Positions 18,059 to 28,600 of a stretch of DNA of 64,000 bases are shown in pieces. The first letter of the stretch is position 1. Each line of letters begins with the position of its first letter. Both the position numbers and the translations under genes were made by a program. The stretch covers positions 1 to 64,000 of the forward strand of contig JWZX01003306.1 of assembly GCA_001275005.1 (NCBI GenBank), written 5' to 3'. The notes under the pieces were generated by a model. It was not told the origin of the DNA, did no database searches, and worked only from the letters and a program-made list of their open reading frames with translations. The DNA is from Chrysochromulina tobinii. Taxonomy: Eukaryota > Haptophyta > Prymnesiales > Chrysochromulinaceae.

Positions 18059-18073
18059 TCACTGGTCGTAGCC
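17957..18073 (+). repeat. Tandem duplication spanning the stop codon of the coiled-coil gene
   Basis: Unit 1 (about 17957-18005) and unit 2 (18006-18073) both begin GCTGAGCGTCCCGAGGTCACTGGGAG and end CACTGGTCGTA. In unit 2 the sequence TCACTGGTCGTAGCC is the complement of the last codons and stop of the coiled-coil gene (Gly-Tyr-Asp-Gln-stop), so unit 1 is a downstream copy of the gene's 3' end. Unit 2 also has an internal GTGGCACTGGGA repeat. Confidence 0.7.
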
Positions 18074-21000
18074 GTACTTTTCGCGTAGCCTCCTCAGACG
18101 ATCTTGATGCGAGTCGCTCTTCAGCCAGCCGAGCGACTCACTCAAGCCCGCAAAGCTCGTGCAAGCGCTCGCGCCCTCGCCGCGCACGTCAAGGCTTCCT
18201 CCGAGCCTGCCGAAGGCGATGGTGCTCGCGAGCCCGCCGCTCTCTAGCTGGCCGCCGCCGCCAGCACCGCCGACGAGCCCGGGGCCATCGGCTTCGCTCC
18301 CCCCGGCCTCGCTGGGCGGCGCCTGCGGAGTTGCCGAGATCGGCCGAGATGATCGTGCGCTGCTTCGGGCGAGGCCGATCTCGTCCAGCCCGGCGGCGAG
18401 CTCGGCGAGACGCTCCGCGCCGCTCAGAAGGCGAGATCGTGACGGAGATCGTGAGGGGAAGGCAGGAGGAGAGCCGACGCTCCCCCCCCTCCCCCCCCCT
18501 CCGCCCACCTCGGCGCCCACATCGGTGGTACGGCCGCCCCCGCCGAAGCCGCTCAGGCTCGCGCCGCCCGCCTCGGCGCTACGCCCGCTCAGGAAGCCGC
18601 TGATGCTCGCAACGCCCACGTCGGCGCCTCTTCCGCCGAGCAAGCCCACGCTCGGGCGTACCGCTCGCTCGGCCGCCGCGGCGGCCATGGCGCCCACCGC
18701 GGCGCCCACCGCGGCGCCAACGGGCGACGACGCGCCCACGGACGAGCTGAGGCCGAGTGGACGGTTCGCCCGTGCGTCGGCCACTGGCGACGTCGCGCCC
18801 ACGGACGCGCTGAAAGGGGTGATCAGCTGCAGCGGGCTGCGGCGCGACGTGTGCGGCGTCACGGTCGGGGCACTTGCTGGGCCCGTGCGGATGGGCGCGC
18901 CTGCGACGGGCGCGCTGCCCACAAAGGACGAGGAAAAGGACGAGGCGAATCCAGCGGCACTCTCGGCGCGCGAAGCCAACATGCTGCTGCCGACGCTCGG
19001 GCCGGTGGCGCCAAAGCCCGCGCCCGCCACGACGCCCGCGAAACCGGAAGGCGAGCTGCGGCCAGCGCTCGCCGCGCTCGCCGCGCACTGCTCGGCACGG
19101 CGCTGCTCGGCGAGGGCGTTCAGGCTGGTGCTGGCCGGTGGCGCGGTGGGCGCGTGCTGAGGCGCCCATGCCTGTCGCTGCGGCGAGATGGGTCGCGACA
19201 ACGACGCTTCACTTCTCGCTCGGCTCGAGGCAATTGAAGGAAGGTACGCCCCCCCCTCCGGTGCGTAGGGGGCGGCGGGGTACGCAGGCGGTGCAGCATC
19301 CCGGAGCAGCAGGTGAGCGTCCGCCGAGCCGCGCACCGCGTCGTTGAGCGAGCGGTGGATGACCCCAGCGAGGCGGTCCGCACGACGCAGCTCATCGAGT
19401 ACGAGCATCAGCCGCACGCTTTCCGCGGCGAGGGCCTGGTTGGCCTCGGTGCGCGTGCGCTGCAGCGCAGTCTGCGCCAAGCCGAGCTGCAGCAGGCAGG
19501 CCTCGTGCTCCGAACGCTCCGCACGTAGCTCGCTGAGTGCCAGTTGCCTCTCGCTCACCGTCGCCTGCGCCTGCGCCTCGCTCGTGGCGACGTCGGTGCG
19601 CAGCGCGGCGTAGTTGATGTCGGCGGCAATCTGGGCTAGGCGCGCGGACTCGCCCATCTCATTCAGCAGCTGCGTCTTCATCGCTGCCTCGGCCTGCAGC
19701 GTCGTGTGGGCGCGGTGCAAGCTGCCATGCTCATGCGCGAGCTGCGCGAGCTGTGAAGAGCGCTCGACGGCCTCGGCTTCGAGGCGCACGATGGCAGCTT
19801 CGATCCGCCCCTGCGCGGCCTCCGCCTCGGCGCGCCGCTGCTGAGCGAGTTCGGCCTGGCGCTCGGCGAGCCGGAGCTCGGACTGGAGCTCGGACAGCTC
19901 CATGCGCGCGAGCGTCGCGGCCTCCTCGCGGGCACGCTCGCTTTGGCGCGTCGCCGCAAGCTGCGCCTCCGCCTCGCGCCGCGCCGCCTCGAGATTGGCC
20001 TCCTGGGAGGCCGCGTGGCTCTCAGCCGCCTTGAGCTGCCTCTCGAGCTCTTCTTCGCGGTGGGCCGCGCGCAGCACCTGCGCCTCGTGCGCGAGGTCGC
20101 TCCCGTGCCGATTCTCCACCTCGTTGTGCAGCTGGCGCTCGCACTCGCCCAGCTGGGCACGCAGCCGAGAGAGCTCGTGCGACTCGGAGCCGACAATCGC
20201 CTCGGCGGCTCGCACGCGCCGTGTCGCCTCGTCCGCCGAGTTGAGCAGCTGAGCATTAGCCGCCTCGGCGGCCGCACGCGCCGTCGCGAGCTGCGAGGCC
20301 ATCTGGCGTACGCACTCGACGAGTACCTCGCGGTCGGCACGCCCCTGAGCCTGCGCCTTCTCGGCGCTCAGCTCGGTGGCCTTCTTCTCCTTGCGCGCAT
20401 CTAAGAGTGACTTTTCGAGCGTCGCGAGGCGCAGCTCCATCTCGTTCCGGTAATGGGCAGCCTCCTTGACGAGCTTCGCCTTCTCCTTCTGCTCGCGCAG
20501 CAGCGCCTGCTGCCGCTCCTCCGCGGCCGCGAGCTGCTCCTCGAGGGCATCGCGCTGCGCCTCCACAGTCTTCTTAGAGTCCAAAAAGTCTCGCGAGTTG
20601 CGCGAGAGCACGCGCCGGTCCGCTCGCGCGCGCGAGAGCTGCTGCTGGAAGGTCGCGTCCTGCTGCGACATGGCCGCGCGCAGCTCGACTATGTCCGCGT
20701 CGCGCTGCGCGATCGCCGCCGCGTGCACCCGGCGCTCCTTGGCCAGCGACGCCGTCGCGTCTGCGAGGGCTTCCTCCAGAGAATGGGCTTCCGACCAGAG
20801 GAGACGGGCGTGGAGCGCCGAGGTGCCGTGAGCGGCCATCGCGGCGACGTGCGATCGCTCGCCCATCTCGAGCTCCTGCTGCCGCTTGGCCGTCATCGCC
20901 GCGATCTGCTCGCGCAGCTGCACTACCTCGGCACGCATCCCTGCAAACTCCGCGCTCGCCGCGCTCGCCGCGCTCGCCGCCGCGCCACTTACGGGATCGC

Positions 21001-22219
21001 TCTCGTCCTCGTCCCACGTCTGCGTCGTCTCGTGAGGGTTCGTCTCCCCTGGGACCGGGGCGCCGTATCGGGCGTCCCCTGCGAGGGCGAGTCGCCGATC
21101 CGACGGTGGCGCCGGCGATGCCGAGCGCGACGTGCCGCGGCCTCGCCCGCCGATCGCGCTAGCGGGACCGCGCCCGCGCCCGCGCCCGCCGCCCGCGCCG
21201 CCCGCGTTGCTCGCGACGCTGCTAGGGCGCGAGACGATCGCGTGAGCGGGCATGCCGCCCGCGAGCCGCTCGACTGTGAGCCGCTCGTTCGCCTGGCGCG
21301 CGATCCGCAGCTCCGCACCCAAAGAATCGAATTGCGATCGTAGGCTCGCTCGCTCTGCATGCACGCCCGCGAGCACGGCGAGCAGCCTCGTGCCCATCTC
21401 CTCGGCACTGAGCAGCTCACGCCGGAAGAGCTCGGCGCGCACGGCGGCCTCGCTCGCAGTAGCTTGCGCGATCGCCACCGCGTGGCTCAGCGCGTCGCGT
21501 TGCTGTTGAAGCCGTTTCTCACGAGGCGTCTCGCGCGGCGGCGCCATCGGCACCTCGAGCTGTGTCCCGCCTCGGCCGGCGCCGGCGCCACCTCCGCCTC
21601 CAGCAAGGGCCGCAGGCTGCGCGAGCACCGTGTACGGCATCGGCGGCGGTGGCGATGCGCGCAGCGCAGCCACATGCGCTGCAGCGCCATACGCCGCCGC
21701 CGCCGCGCGGGCGTCGCTCGTCACGCCGGCGCCGCCATTCGCAGAGGGGGATCCGTCCCACGCTTGCGGTATGCCACTGCGCGGGCGCGGCGGCTGCTCC
21801 GCCACTTTGCTCGCGGACGAGGCCGTCGCTGCCGTCACGCTTGGACCCCGCAGCGGCTTTGGCGCCTGCGACGAGTGCACGCTGGGCGGCGCACCCTCTG
21901 ACCAGGCGGCCGCCGACCAGGGCGAGGCTGCGTGGGTGGTGCTGTGTTTCGGCGTGCCGGCAGGCAACGGCGCGGCCAGATTGCTCGATCGGCGCGGCGA
22001 CGTGCGCGATACCGGAAAAGGCGCCGGCGCTATCGCCGGGGATGGCGGTGGCAGCAGCCTGGGCGACATCGAGATGCTTGCCGTGACGGGCGGCGGCCGC
22101 GCCACGCTGCTGCTCAGGATCTCGGCGAGCCGTTCCTGCGTGAGCGGCCCGTCGCCCGCCTCGACCACGTTTGGAAAGTCGCGCTGCGTCGAATCGGACG
22201 CCGCCAGGGACGGGGGCAT
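18059..22219 (-). CDS. Large coiled-coil protein, cytoskeletal/centrosomal type
   Basis: 1386 residues from the ATG at 22219; an extra 23 codons upstream start with GTG. Residues 1-240 are Pro/Ser/Ala-rich and likely disordered. About 240-1000 is a long, nearly unbroken heptad-type coiled coil rich in Ala, Glu, Arg, Gln and Leu (for example ELRAAMSQQD, EELERQLKAAESH). The last 380 residues are again Ser/Gly/Ala/Pro-rich, with repeats such as VGASSPVGAAVGAAVGA, and end in a basic helix RLRRLREKYGYDQ. Such architecture is common in centrosome, basal-body or Golgi tethering proteins, but no specific family is recognised. The shared promoter with the ARM/IQ gene (204 bp between ATGs) is worth noting. 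Antisense frames here are composition shadows. Confidence 0.8.
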   Translation of the reverse strand: MPPSLAASDSTQRDFPNVVEAGDGPLTQERLAEILSSSVARPPPVTASISMSPRLLPPPSPAIAPAPFPVSRTSPRRSSNLAAPLPAGTPKHSTTHAASPWSAAAWSEGAPPSVHSSQAPKPLRGPSVTAATASSASKVAEQPPRPRSGIPQAWDGSPSANGGAGVTSDARAAAAAYGAAAHVAALRASPPPPMPYTVLAQPAALAGGGGGAGAGRGGTQLEVPMAPPRETPREKRLQQQRDALSHAVAIAQATASEAAVRAELFRRELLSAEEMGTRLLAVLAGVHAERASLRSQFDSLGAELRIARQANERLTVERLAGGMPAHAIVSRPSSVASNAGGAGGGRGRGRGPASAIGGRGRGTSRSASPAPPSDRRLALAGDARYGAPVPGETNPHETTQTWDEDESDPVSGAAASAASAASAEFAGMRAEVVQLREQIAAMTAKRQQELEMGERSHVAAMAAHGTSALHARLLWSEAHSLEEALADATASLAKERRVHAAAIAQRDADIVELRAAMSQQDATFQQQLSRARADRRVLSRNSRDFLDSKKTVEAQRDALEEQLAAAEERQQALLREQKEKAKLVKEAAHYRNEMELRLATLEKSLLDARKEKKATELSAEKAQAQGRADREVLVECVRQMASQLATARAAAEAANAQLLNSADEATRRVRAAEAIVGSESHELSRLRAQLGECERQLHNEVENRHGSDLAHEAQVLRAAHREEELERQLKAAESHAASQEANLEAARREAEAQLAATRQSERAREEAATLARMELSELQSELRLAERQAELAQQRRAEAEAAQGRIEAAIVRLEAEAVERSSQLAQLAHEHGSLHRAHTTLQAEAAMKTQLLNEMGESARLAQIAADINYAALRTDVATSEAQAQATVSERQLALSELRAERSEHEACLLQLGLAQTALQRTRTEANQALAAESVRLMLVLDELRRADRLAGVIHRSLNDAVRGSADAHLLLRDAAPPAYPAAPYAPEGGAYLPSIASSRARSEASLSRPISPQRQAWAPQHAPTAPPASTSLNALAEQRRAEQCAASAASAGRSSPSGFAGVVAGAGFGATGPSVGSSMLASRAESAAGFASSFSSSFVGSAPVAGAPIRTGPASAPTVTPHTSRRSPLQLITPFSASVGATSPVADARANRPLGLSSSVGASSPVGAAVGAAVGAMAAAAAERAVRPSVGLLGGRGADVGVASISGFLSGRSAEAGGASLSGFGGGGRTTDVGAEVGGGGGRGGSVGSPPAFPSRSPSRSRLLSGAERLAELAAGLDEIGLARSSARSSRPISATPQAPPSEAGGSEADGPGLVGGAGGGGQLESGGLASTIAFGRLGGSLDVRGEGASACTSFAGLSESLGWLKSDSHQDRLRRLREKYGYDQ

Positions 22220-22423
22220 CGCGTCGATTGAAGTGACAATGGCGTAGGGTCGCCAAGCAAAAACGTTACGAGTGCAGTACAAGCGCACAAAAATTTTGGG
22301 GAGTCGGAAGCGCGACGTAGGGTTCTCTTTTCTCCAAGCTTTTACGTCAACCTATCTTTAGATTTTCATCGTAATCAACCCGCGCCGCGCGCCGGCTCGT
22401 CGTTCCGTTCGCTGCGGAAAGTC

Positions 22424-23841
22424 ATGGTGAGCGCTTCGAACGACTTGCTCGCAAGCGTCACACTTCCCAAGAACCCAGCACAAACCCGCCGCGTCGGTGA
22501 CCAAGCCCGTCACTTCTTTTTTCGCTCGCGCAGGTGCTCCTTGGCGGCCTCTCGCCATCACCCGGCCCACTGCCGCCGCTCGGTCTTCCGCCGCCTCCTC
22601 CAGGCGGCCTGCCTCCTGTCAACGCGCGCTCAGGGTCCGCGGGTGCCAAGCCTTCCAAGTCGCTCGCACCGCGCATCGCTGAGCTTGGCCAGGCGCTTGC
22701 CGCGGGGCAGCCTGCCAAGGCGAAGGCTGCCTGCAGCGAGCTCGCCATGCTCGCTGCAGCCTCCATCTCAGCCTGCCAGGCCGTGGTGGAGGCTAAGATC
22801 GAGCCGCAGCTGAGCAAGGTGCTGCTCAAGGAAAAGGACCCGATGACGCAGTGCTGGGCCATGTCCGTCCTCTCCAACTGCGCGATTAACAAGGCCTCGC
22901 GCGAGCGCCAGCAAGCCGCCATCCCGGCGCTGTGCAAGCTCATCATGTCACCGAACCCAGAGGTGCAGCATGCGGCGGCGTTGCACCTGGCGCTGCTGAG
23001 CCGCTCGAGCTCGCTCGCGACTGCCTTTGCGAGCAACAACAAGTCGATGCAAAGCCTGTACTCCCTCGAGAAGAAGACGAGCGATGCGCTCAAGTCTCCC
23101 GCCTTCGACACACTGCGCATGGAGGCATCCCAGTATGCACGCTGGGCGCTCCGCTCGGCGCAGGGGAGGCACTACAAGCCCGCCTTTGTGCCCAAGTCGC
23201 AGGAGCAGCTCGACTACGAGGCGACCGTCGCCATCCAGGCGCGCGTGCGCTCCTCCTTCGTGGCCAACGGCTACCGCAACGAGATGAAGGCGCGACGTGC
23301 GGCTGCGACCATCGTGCAGGCGAGCTACCGTGGTCACGGCGCGCGCTCAGCGGTGGCGCAGCAGATCATGATCGAGGGGCCCGCGGCGGCGCTGCTCCAG
23401 AGCGTCATACGCGGGCGCAAGCAGCGCAAGAAGGACCGGTCTGTCAAGGAGGACAAGGCCGCGACCAAGGTGCAGGCGATGACGCGCGGTCGCAAGGCGC
23501 GTGGGTATAAGAAGAGCGTGTCGGACGGTGCTCAGAACGGCGAGCGTGGGTCCACGCCACACAACGGAAGGAGCTTCAACATCTACCTGGAGTGCGCCGA
23601 CGGCGATATGCGCGTGCCGATCGCGGTCGATTCGCAGTCGTCGATATTCAAATTGGGCTTCAAGATTGAGACGTCGGGCGAGCCTGTCTACATGTCGCTC
23701 GGCGTACCTGTATTCGAGGATGTGCTCGGCGCGGCACCCGCGGAGGAGGAGCCCGAGACTGAGTTCATGCCCATCGTCCTCTTTTGCTCGACCCTCGACG
23801 GCGACCAGCGCATGGCCCTGCACATCGAGTACAAGGATTGA
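22424..23841 (+). CDS. Armadillo-like and IQ-motif protein, two exons
   Basis: The long frame (22534-23841) starts with GTG preceded by TCGCGCAG, a typical 3' splice site. A first exon is therefore proposed at the ATG at 22424. Two phase-0 GT donors fit: at 22427 (GTGAGC, better consensus) and at 22457 (GTCACA). Both join in frame at 22534. The protein has a Pro/Gly-rich start, an armadillo-like helical repeat region (about 50-180: CSELAMLAAAS, WAMSVLSNCAINK, IPALCKLIMSPNPEVQHAAAL), then three to four IQ motifs (AIQARVRSSFVANGYR, IVQASYRGHGAR, LLQSVIRGRKQRKK, KVQAMTRGRKARG) that bind calmodulin, and a C-terminal beta-rich domain. This suggests a Ca2+/calmodulin-regulated scaffold, possibly ciliary. 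Confidence 0.75.
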
Positions 23842-24430
23842 GAGGCCGCTCGTTGAGCCCCTCGCACCCCATCGAGCACGTTGACGAATCTTATGCAGTG
23901 AGCCCAATGCGTTATCACCGGTAGCGCAGGGGGGTGATGCACGAGCCCAATGACATCACGAGTCTCTCCCCCATCAACGGTGGCACCAGATTGGTGGAGG
24001 AGATGCCTCTGGTGCGCTGCCGATCTGGGAAGGCACACCTATCCCTGCCCCCTCGAGTCAACTCTCCGGCCTCAAGAGGTCCCTCAAGATCAATGTTTGC
24101 GCGTTGCTTGGTGTGTGTGATGAAATGTAGCGTTTTCCAGACGGTACCGTCTCATGGCATCAGAGATCAGGCGCACGGAGCCACCACGGACGCGCGCGGT
24201 CCGCGGAATCCGCGGGCGACCCCTCCCCGGCTCCGACAGTTAAACAGAGAACAGACGACACAAGCGCATTCGATGTGCCGTTGATACCCACAACCCAGGC
24301 CGTACCCCGGTACCGCGCGGGTTTATACGGAGGAGCAGTATCTAAGGACTCGCTATGAAGAAGTCGAAGTAAGTTTACGAAACGGTCCAACCCCTTTTGC
24401 GGGTGATTGCTCCTCCCCACACGCGGACGA
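23842..24430. other. Intergenic region
   Basis: About 590 bases with only short frames and no recognised RNA gene or repeat. It should contain the 3' UTR of the ARM/IQ gene and the promoter of the plastid membrane protein gene. Confidence 0.5.
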
Positions 24431-25186
24431 ATGAAGCTCTGCTTCCTCTGCTCTGTTTTCGCATCGTGCCACGCCTACGTGCTTCCAACAGGAACTCGGC
24501 ATGCGAATATTTTCCGACCGGCTCGGTCACACGTCGTCGCGTGCGAGCCAGCCGTGCCCGAGCCGTTGCGACCGAGTGCCCCTCCGCCATCCCGGGCTTC
24601 CTCGCCCGAGATGGTGCTTGGTAAGGTCAAGGCGTGGTACATGAAGTACTGGAAGGTTGATAAGGCCCAGCTGAGGGCACTGGGCGTGGATGCGATCTTC
24701 ACGTACGGCGTGCTGAGCAACATGAACGTCGCCATGCTCGCTACCCTCTCTTGGTTCGTCGCCACAAAAGCCACTGGCCTGTCGCCCCTTGTGGCTGGGC
24801 AGTGGAAGTATTTTATCAGCACATACGTGGGCTTCTACGTCTCACTGGGCGCCATCATCCGCCCCTTCCGCGTGGCGCTCACCTTTACTGTCACGCCCCT
24901 GTACTCCCTCATCGTCGAAAAGATCCGCGCGTTCCTCCCGCTGCGCAAGCGGCTCCCTAAGGTCAACCGCATCGTCGCCATCTTCATCGTCTCGATCCTG
25001 TTCAATGTTGTAGGCACGTTTGGGCTGATAGCGCTCGGGGCTTCCTTCGCAGGCTTGCTGACGGGCGTGCCGCCCGTGCCACCTGGATTCTCCTTTGGCG
25101 AATGGCGCGCGGCTGAGAAGCCCCTCGACGTCATGCGGCAGCTGAAGGCGATGGCCAAGGAGGCGAAAGGATTGGCTGCCAACTAG
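24431..25186 (+). CDS. Plastid-targeted integral membrane protein, conserved unknown
   Basis: 251 residues from the ATG at 24431; the upstream extension begins with TTG. Residues 1-15 (MKLCFLCSVFASCHA) form a signal peptide, followed by a Pro/Ser/Arg-rich transit-like stretch to about residue 60, i.e. a bipartite plastid leader. The mature part starts WYMKYWKVDKAQLRALGVDA and has three to four membrane segments (YGVLSNMNVAMLATLSWFVA, YFISTYVGFYVSLGAII, VAIFIVSILFNVVGTFGLIAL). A GQWKYF..YVGFYVSLGAIIRPFR signature reminds me of uncharacterised chloroplast membrane proteins of plants, but I cannot name a family. It may act in the plastid envelope or thylakoid. Confidence 0.7.
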   Translation: MKLCFLCSVFASCHAYVLPTGTRHANIFRPARSHVVACEPAVPEPLRPSAPPPSRASSPEMVLGKVKAWYMKYWKVDKAQLRALGVDAIFTYGVLSNMNVAMLATLSWFVATKATGLSPLVAGQWKYFISTYVGFYVSLGAIIRPFRVALTFTVTPLYSLIVEKIRAFLPLRKRLPKVNRIVAIFIVSILFNVVGTFGLIALGASFAGLLTGVPPVPPGFSFGEWRAAEKPLDVMRQLKAMAKEAKGLAAN

Positions 25187-25629
25187 ACACCCCCATCCTG
25201 GGAGCACACCCTGCACACCACCCCGTTTTCTGTATTAAAGAAGGGGTCATCAAGAATTGAGGTTTCGCACACGCATCAACATCCAGTCACTCTTGACTCA
25301 GAACACGGTCCGCCGCGCGCTGATGGATCAACTATCCGATGGCTGCGATCTGCGATCACCAAAGACCAATCACGCGCGTACGGGAGTGTTCCGACGCGAG
25401 CGGTTTCACGTGTCACAGACAAGCCGAACGCGACGCGCGCCCCAACCGCGCGCCCCTGTCGGGCGCGACGTGAATAGGCGCAGCAGCGCCCTTGTCTCCC
25501 CGATTGCCGATCCCCCTAGGCGTCCCCATCGTCCATGCGGGCCGCTGAGCTGACCGCGCCATCCTGAGCTGCACCGCACCATCCTGAGCTGCACCGCGCC
25601 ATCCGTAGGCTACGCGCTCGCCATGGCGC
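25187..25629. other. Convergent intergenic region
   Basis: About 440 bases between convergent 3' ends. It contains a short tandem CATCCTGAGCTGCACCGC (about 25560-25602, two to three copies) and nothing else recognisable. Confidence 0.5.
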
Positions 25630-28600
25630 TCACATCTCGACGGCGGCGCTTACCACCTCGACGAAGCGTCCCATGCTCGGCCGGGATGCGCCTGTGGCGT
25701 TCCATGCGTCGCCGAGCACTTCTCGAACGAGGCGCGCCCACGCGCCGCCAAGAGAAGTGCCGACGAGGGGGGCATTGAGCGCGGGGCGCTCGCCGCTGAT
25801 GAGCGCGTGCTCGATGCCGCACTCGCGGGTGGCTGTGTCAGTGACGTGGCTGAAGCGCGGGAAGGCGTCGGCCTGAAGCTGGCTGTGGAAGAGCATCCAC
25901 GCGGCCACGGCGCATGCGTGCACGTCGGCCGAGTACCAGTCGATGCGCGCGAGGAGCGTCACCTCCGAGGAGCGGACCTCGCGCTCCGCGGCGTCGAGCG
26001 AGGCCACGATCGTCTCGGCCTGCGGGCCTGCAACGAGGCGGCGGCACGCGCGCCGGGCACGCTCGAGAGCGTCGATCGGCGCATTCTGGAGCTGCTTGAG
26101 CTCCTTTCGGATGCGGGCGAGCGCCTCCTGCAGCTCCGCCCACGACGACGCTTCAGCCCATGCCTCAAAGGGGTGCGCCGCTTCCTCGTGCGCCGGCTCT
26201 TCGTGCGCCGCCGGCGTGGGGGCAGGCGTGGGCGCCGGCGTGGGCGCCTGCGTGGGCGCCATCCGGGCCGGCCCGTCCGCAGAGTGCTGCTTGGCTGGTT
26301 GCGTCCTGCTCAGCGGGTTGCTCAGCGCGCTGTCGAGGATGGCCAAGTACGCGTTCCGCCGCTCGCGCCGCCGCTCGAGAACCTCGGGCGCTGTGAACGG
26401 GAGGGTGGCTGGCAGATCGGCCGCGGCGCTCGTATTGTCATTAATGCCAGCGGCGAGCGAGAAGCCAAAGTCAGTCAGCACAACGTCGTCGGGTCCGAAT
26501 CCAGTGGCAGCCTTGGCTGGGCGCATGAGCAGCAAGTTGTCGAGCTTGACGTCGCGGTGCGCGACGCGCAGTGGGCCGTGCAGCTGCTCGAGCGCGCGGC
26601 AGAGCCCGAGCAGCGCACAGCGCGCGAGCAGGTCGGCATCGGCTGAGCGCGAGCGCAGCGCGTCGGTGACGGAGCCAGCGCCACAGAGCGGGAGGAAGAG
26701 GTGCGCGCGGGGCGCGTCCCACCCGAGAAGCGGCAGCACATGCGGCGTGCCAGCACGAGACGCCCTCGCCAGGATGGCAGCCTCCCACTCGAGCCGTCGC
26801 GCAGTGCCGGGCGGCGACGTCTTGACGAGGCGCTTGAGCGCCACGTTGAGCGGCGCGGCGGCGCGCGCATCCCGTCCGTTCCACAACGGCATGCCGAAGC
26901 GGCCCGAGAGAACTCCCGAGAGCCCCTCTGCGTCGAGCGCGCCGAAAGGCACAGTCGCCGTTACTACCTCGCACTGGCCGCCGCGCCCGAGCAGCGACCC
27001 CACCTTGAGGATCGGGATGCTCACGATCGGCATCGGAGGGGCCGAGGGCACCGTTGCGCCCGCGGCCGTCGCGCAGCTCGTGCCGGCGTCGGCAGCCATG
27101 GGCGTCGTGGCGCTCGTCATGGCGGCGGGGTTGCTTGAGGCGCTGTATAGCATGGCGGTGGCTGCAGCCGTGGGCGGCGGCTCGATGGCGTCGGCGACGA
27201 CGGGTTGCGGCGCGGCAGCGGGCGGTGGCGCGGCGACGGCAGCCGCCATCGCGGGCGCCTTTGGTGTTTGAGCCGCCTCCGGGCTAAGGATCCGCACATG
27301 TCCCATGAGGACTGCAGCCCGTCCGGCTCCGTCGGGCCGCACCTTGAGCGGCTCCACTGAGACCACAGTGCCGTCTTTCGAGCTCTGGCCGCGGGAGCGG
27401 AACTCGACGCGTTCGTTGAGTTTGAAGTCCGCGGGTGGCGCGGGGGCAGCAGGCACGGTCCCTCGTCGCCAGGAGGCCACTGGTTTGATCGGCGGCGGTG
27501 GCAGTGCGAGCTCCATGGCACAGGAGTCCCACGGCTTCTTGCTCATCCCCTGTGGCCGTGACATGTACTTGGGTGGCGCGGGTGGCGGCGGCAGCACCGG
27601 CGGCGGCAGCACGCGCGCCGCCGCCGAGCACGCCGCCGAGCACGCCGCCGCCGCCGAGCACGCCGCCTTCGGACGCGCCGTCGGCAGCGGCGGCGGGCGG
27701 GGTGCTGGCCGCTTGGCTCTCGACTCGTCCTCGTCGTCGGCGACGGCCAGGGTTGCGGGGCGCTTCTTGAAGGGCAACTTGGTCGGTGTCGGCCCGTGTT
27801 TGGTCGGGGTGGTCGGCCGAATGGAGGCGGGCGGTGCGATGTCCATGAGCGCCTTCGGCGCAACAGCCGATTGCGTGAGCGCCTTGTGGCTCGTTCGCAA
27901 AGGCGAGGGCACCGGGCTCGGCTGCGGCGTCTGCTTAAGCGAGGGCGGCTCGGGCACCATGCCAAGCTCCACCGGAGTGTACAGCGCAGCCGACGTCTGC
28001 AGCGCAGCCGACGTGACGAGTGGCACCACCTGCTCGGTACCCATGGCTGTGGTCGGCGGAACAGGCGAGAATGCAGACGAAAATGAGGCCGAGAGGGCCA
28101 GAGCGACCTGCATACCGTCCTCGTCCTCCTGCCATTTCTCGGCCATGCGGGCACTGGCGCCCAAGCTACCGAAGCCCAGCAGCTCAGCGTCGTCGAACTG
28201 AGTCGCGCTGGTGAACGACGATGAAAGCATGGTTGGCGGCGGCGTGGTGAGAGCAGCCGGAGCATCGGCGCCGGCCCGGAGCTTGCAGCCTAGAGTGGAC
28301 AGAGGCTGCGGCGGCGTGACCATCATCGCTGGGCCCCTTGGCTGCTTTGCATTCGCAGGCGCCGCGAGCATCTTGATCAAGCTCTTGTAGCCTCCATCCA
28401 TGCGTGCGCGCTCGACGTCGGTGAGCGCCGTATCGCAGTGCTCGCAGAACGAGCACACAAAGGGCGTGCCCGGCGGCGGCGGCGGGACTGCGATGCGCTC
28501 GAGGCACTCGCGATGGTACGCGAGCCGGCAAGGCTTCCCGCCATGGTGGCCGGTGCAGCGTACATCGGCCATCTCGTAGCAGACCGCGTGGCCGTCGGTG

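Noticed and set aside
20453-21343. Plus-strand frames over the large coiled-coil gene
   Set aside because: Shadow frames of a coiled-coil coding region, Leu/Arg-rich without domains.
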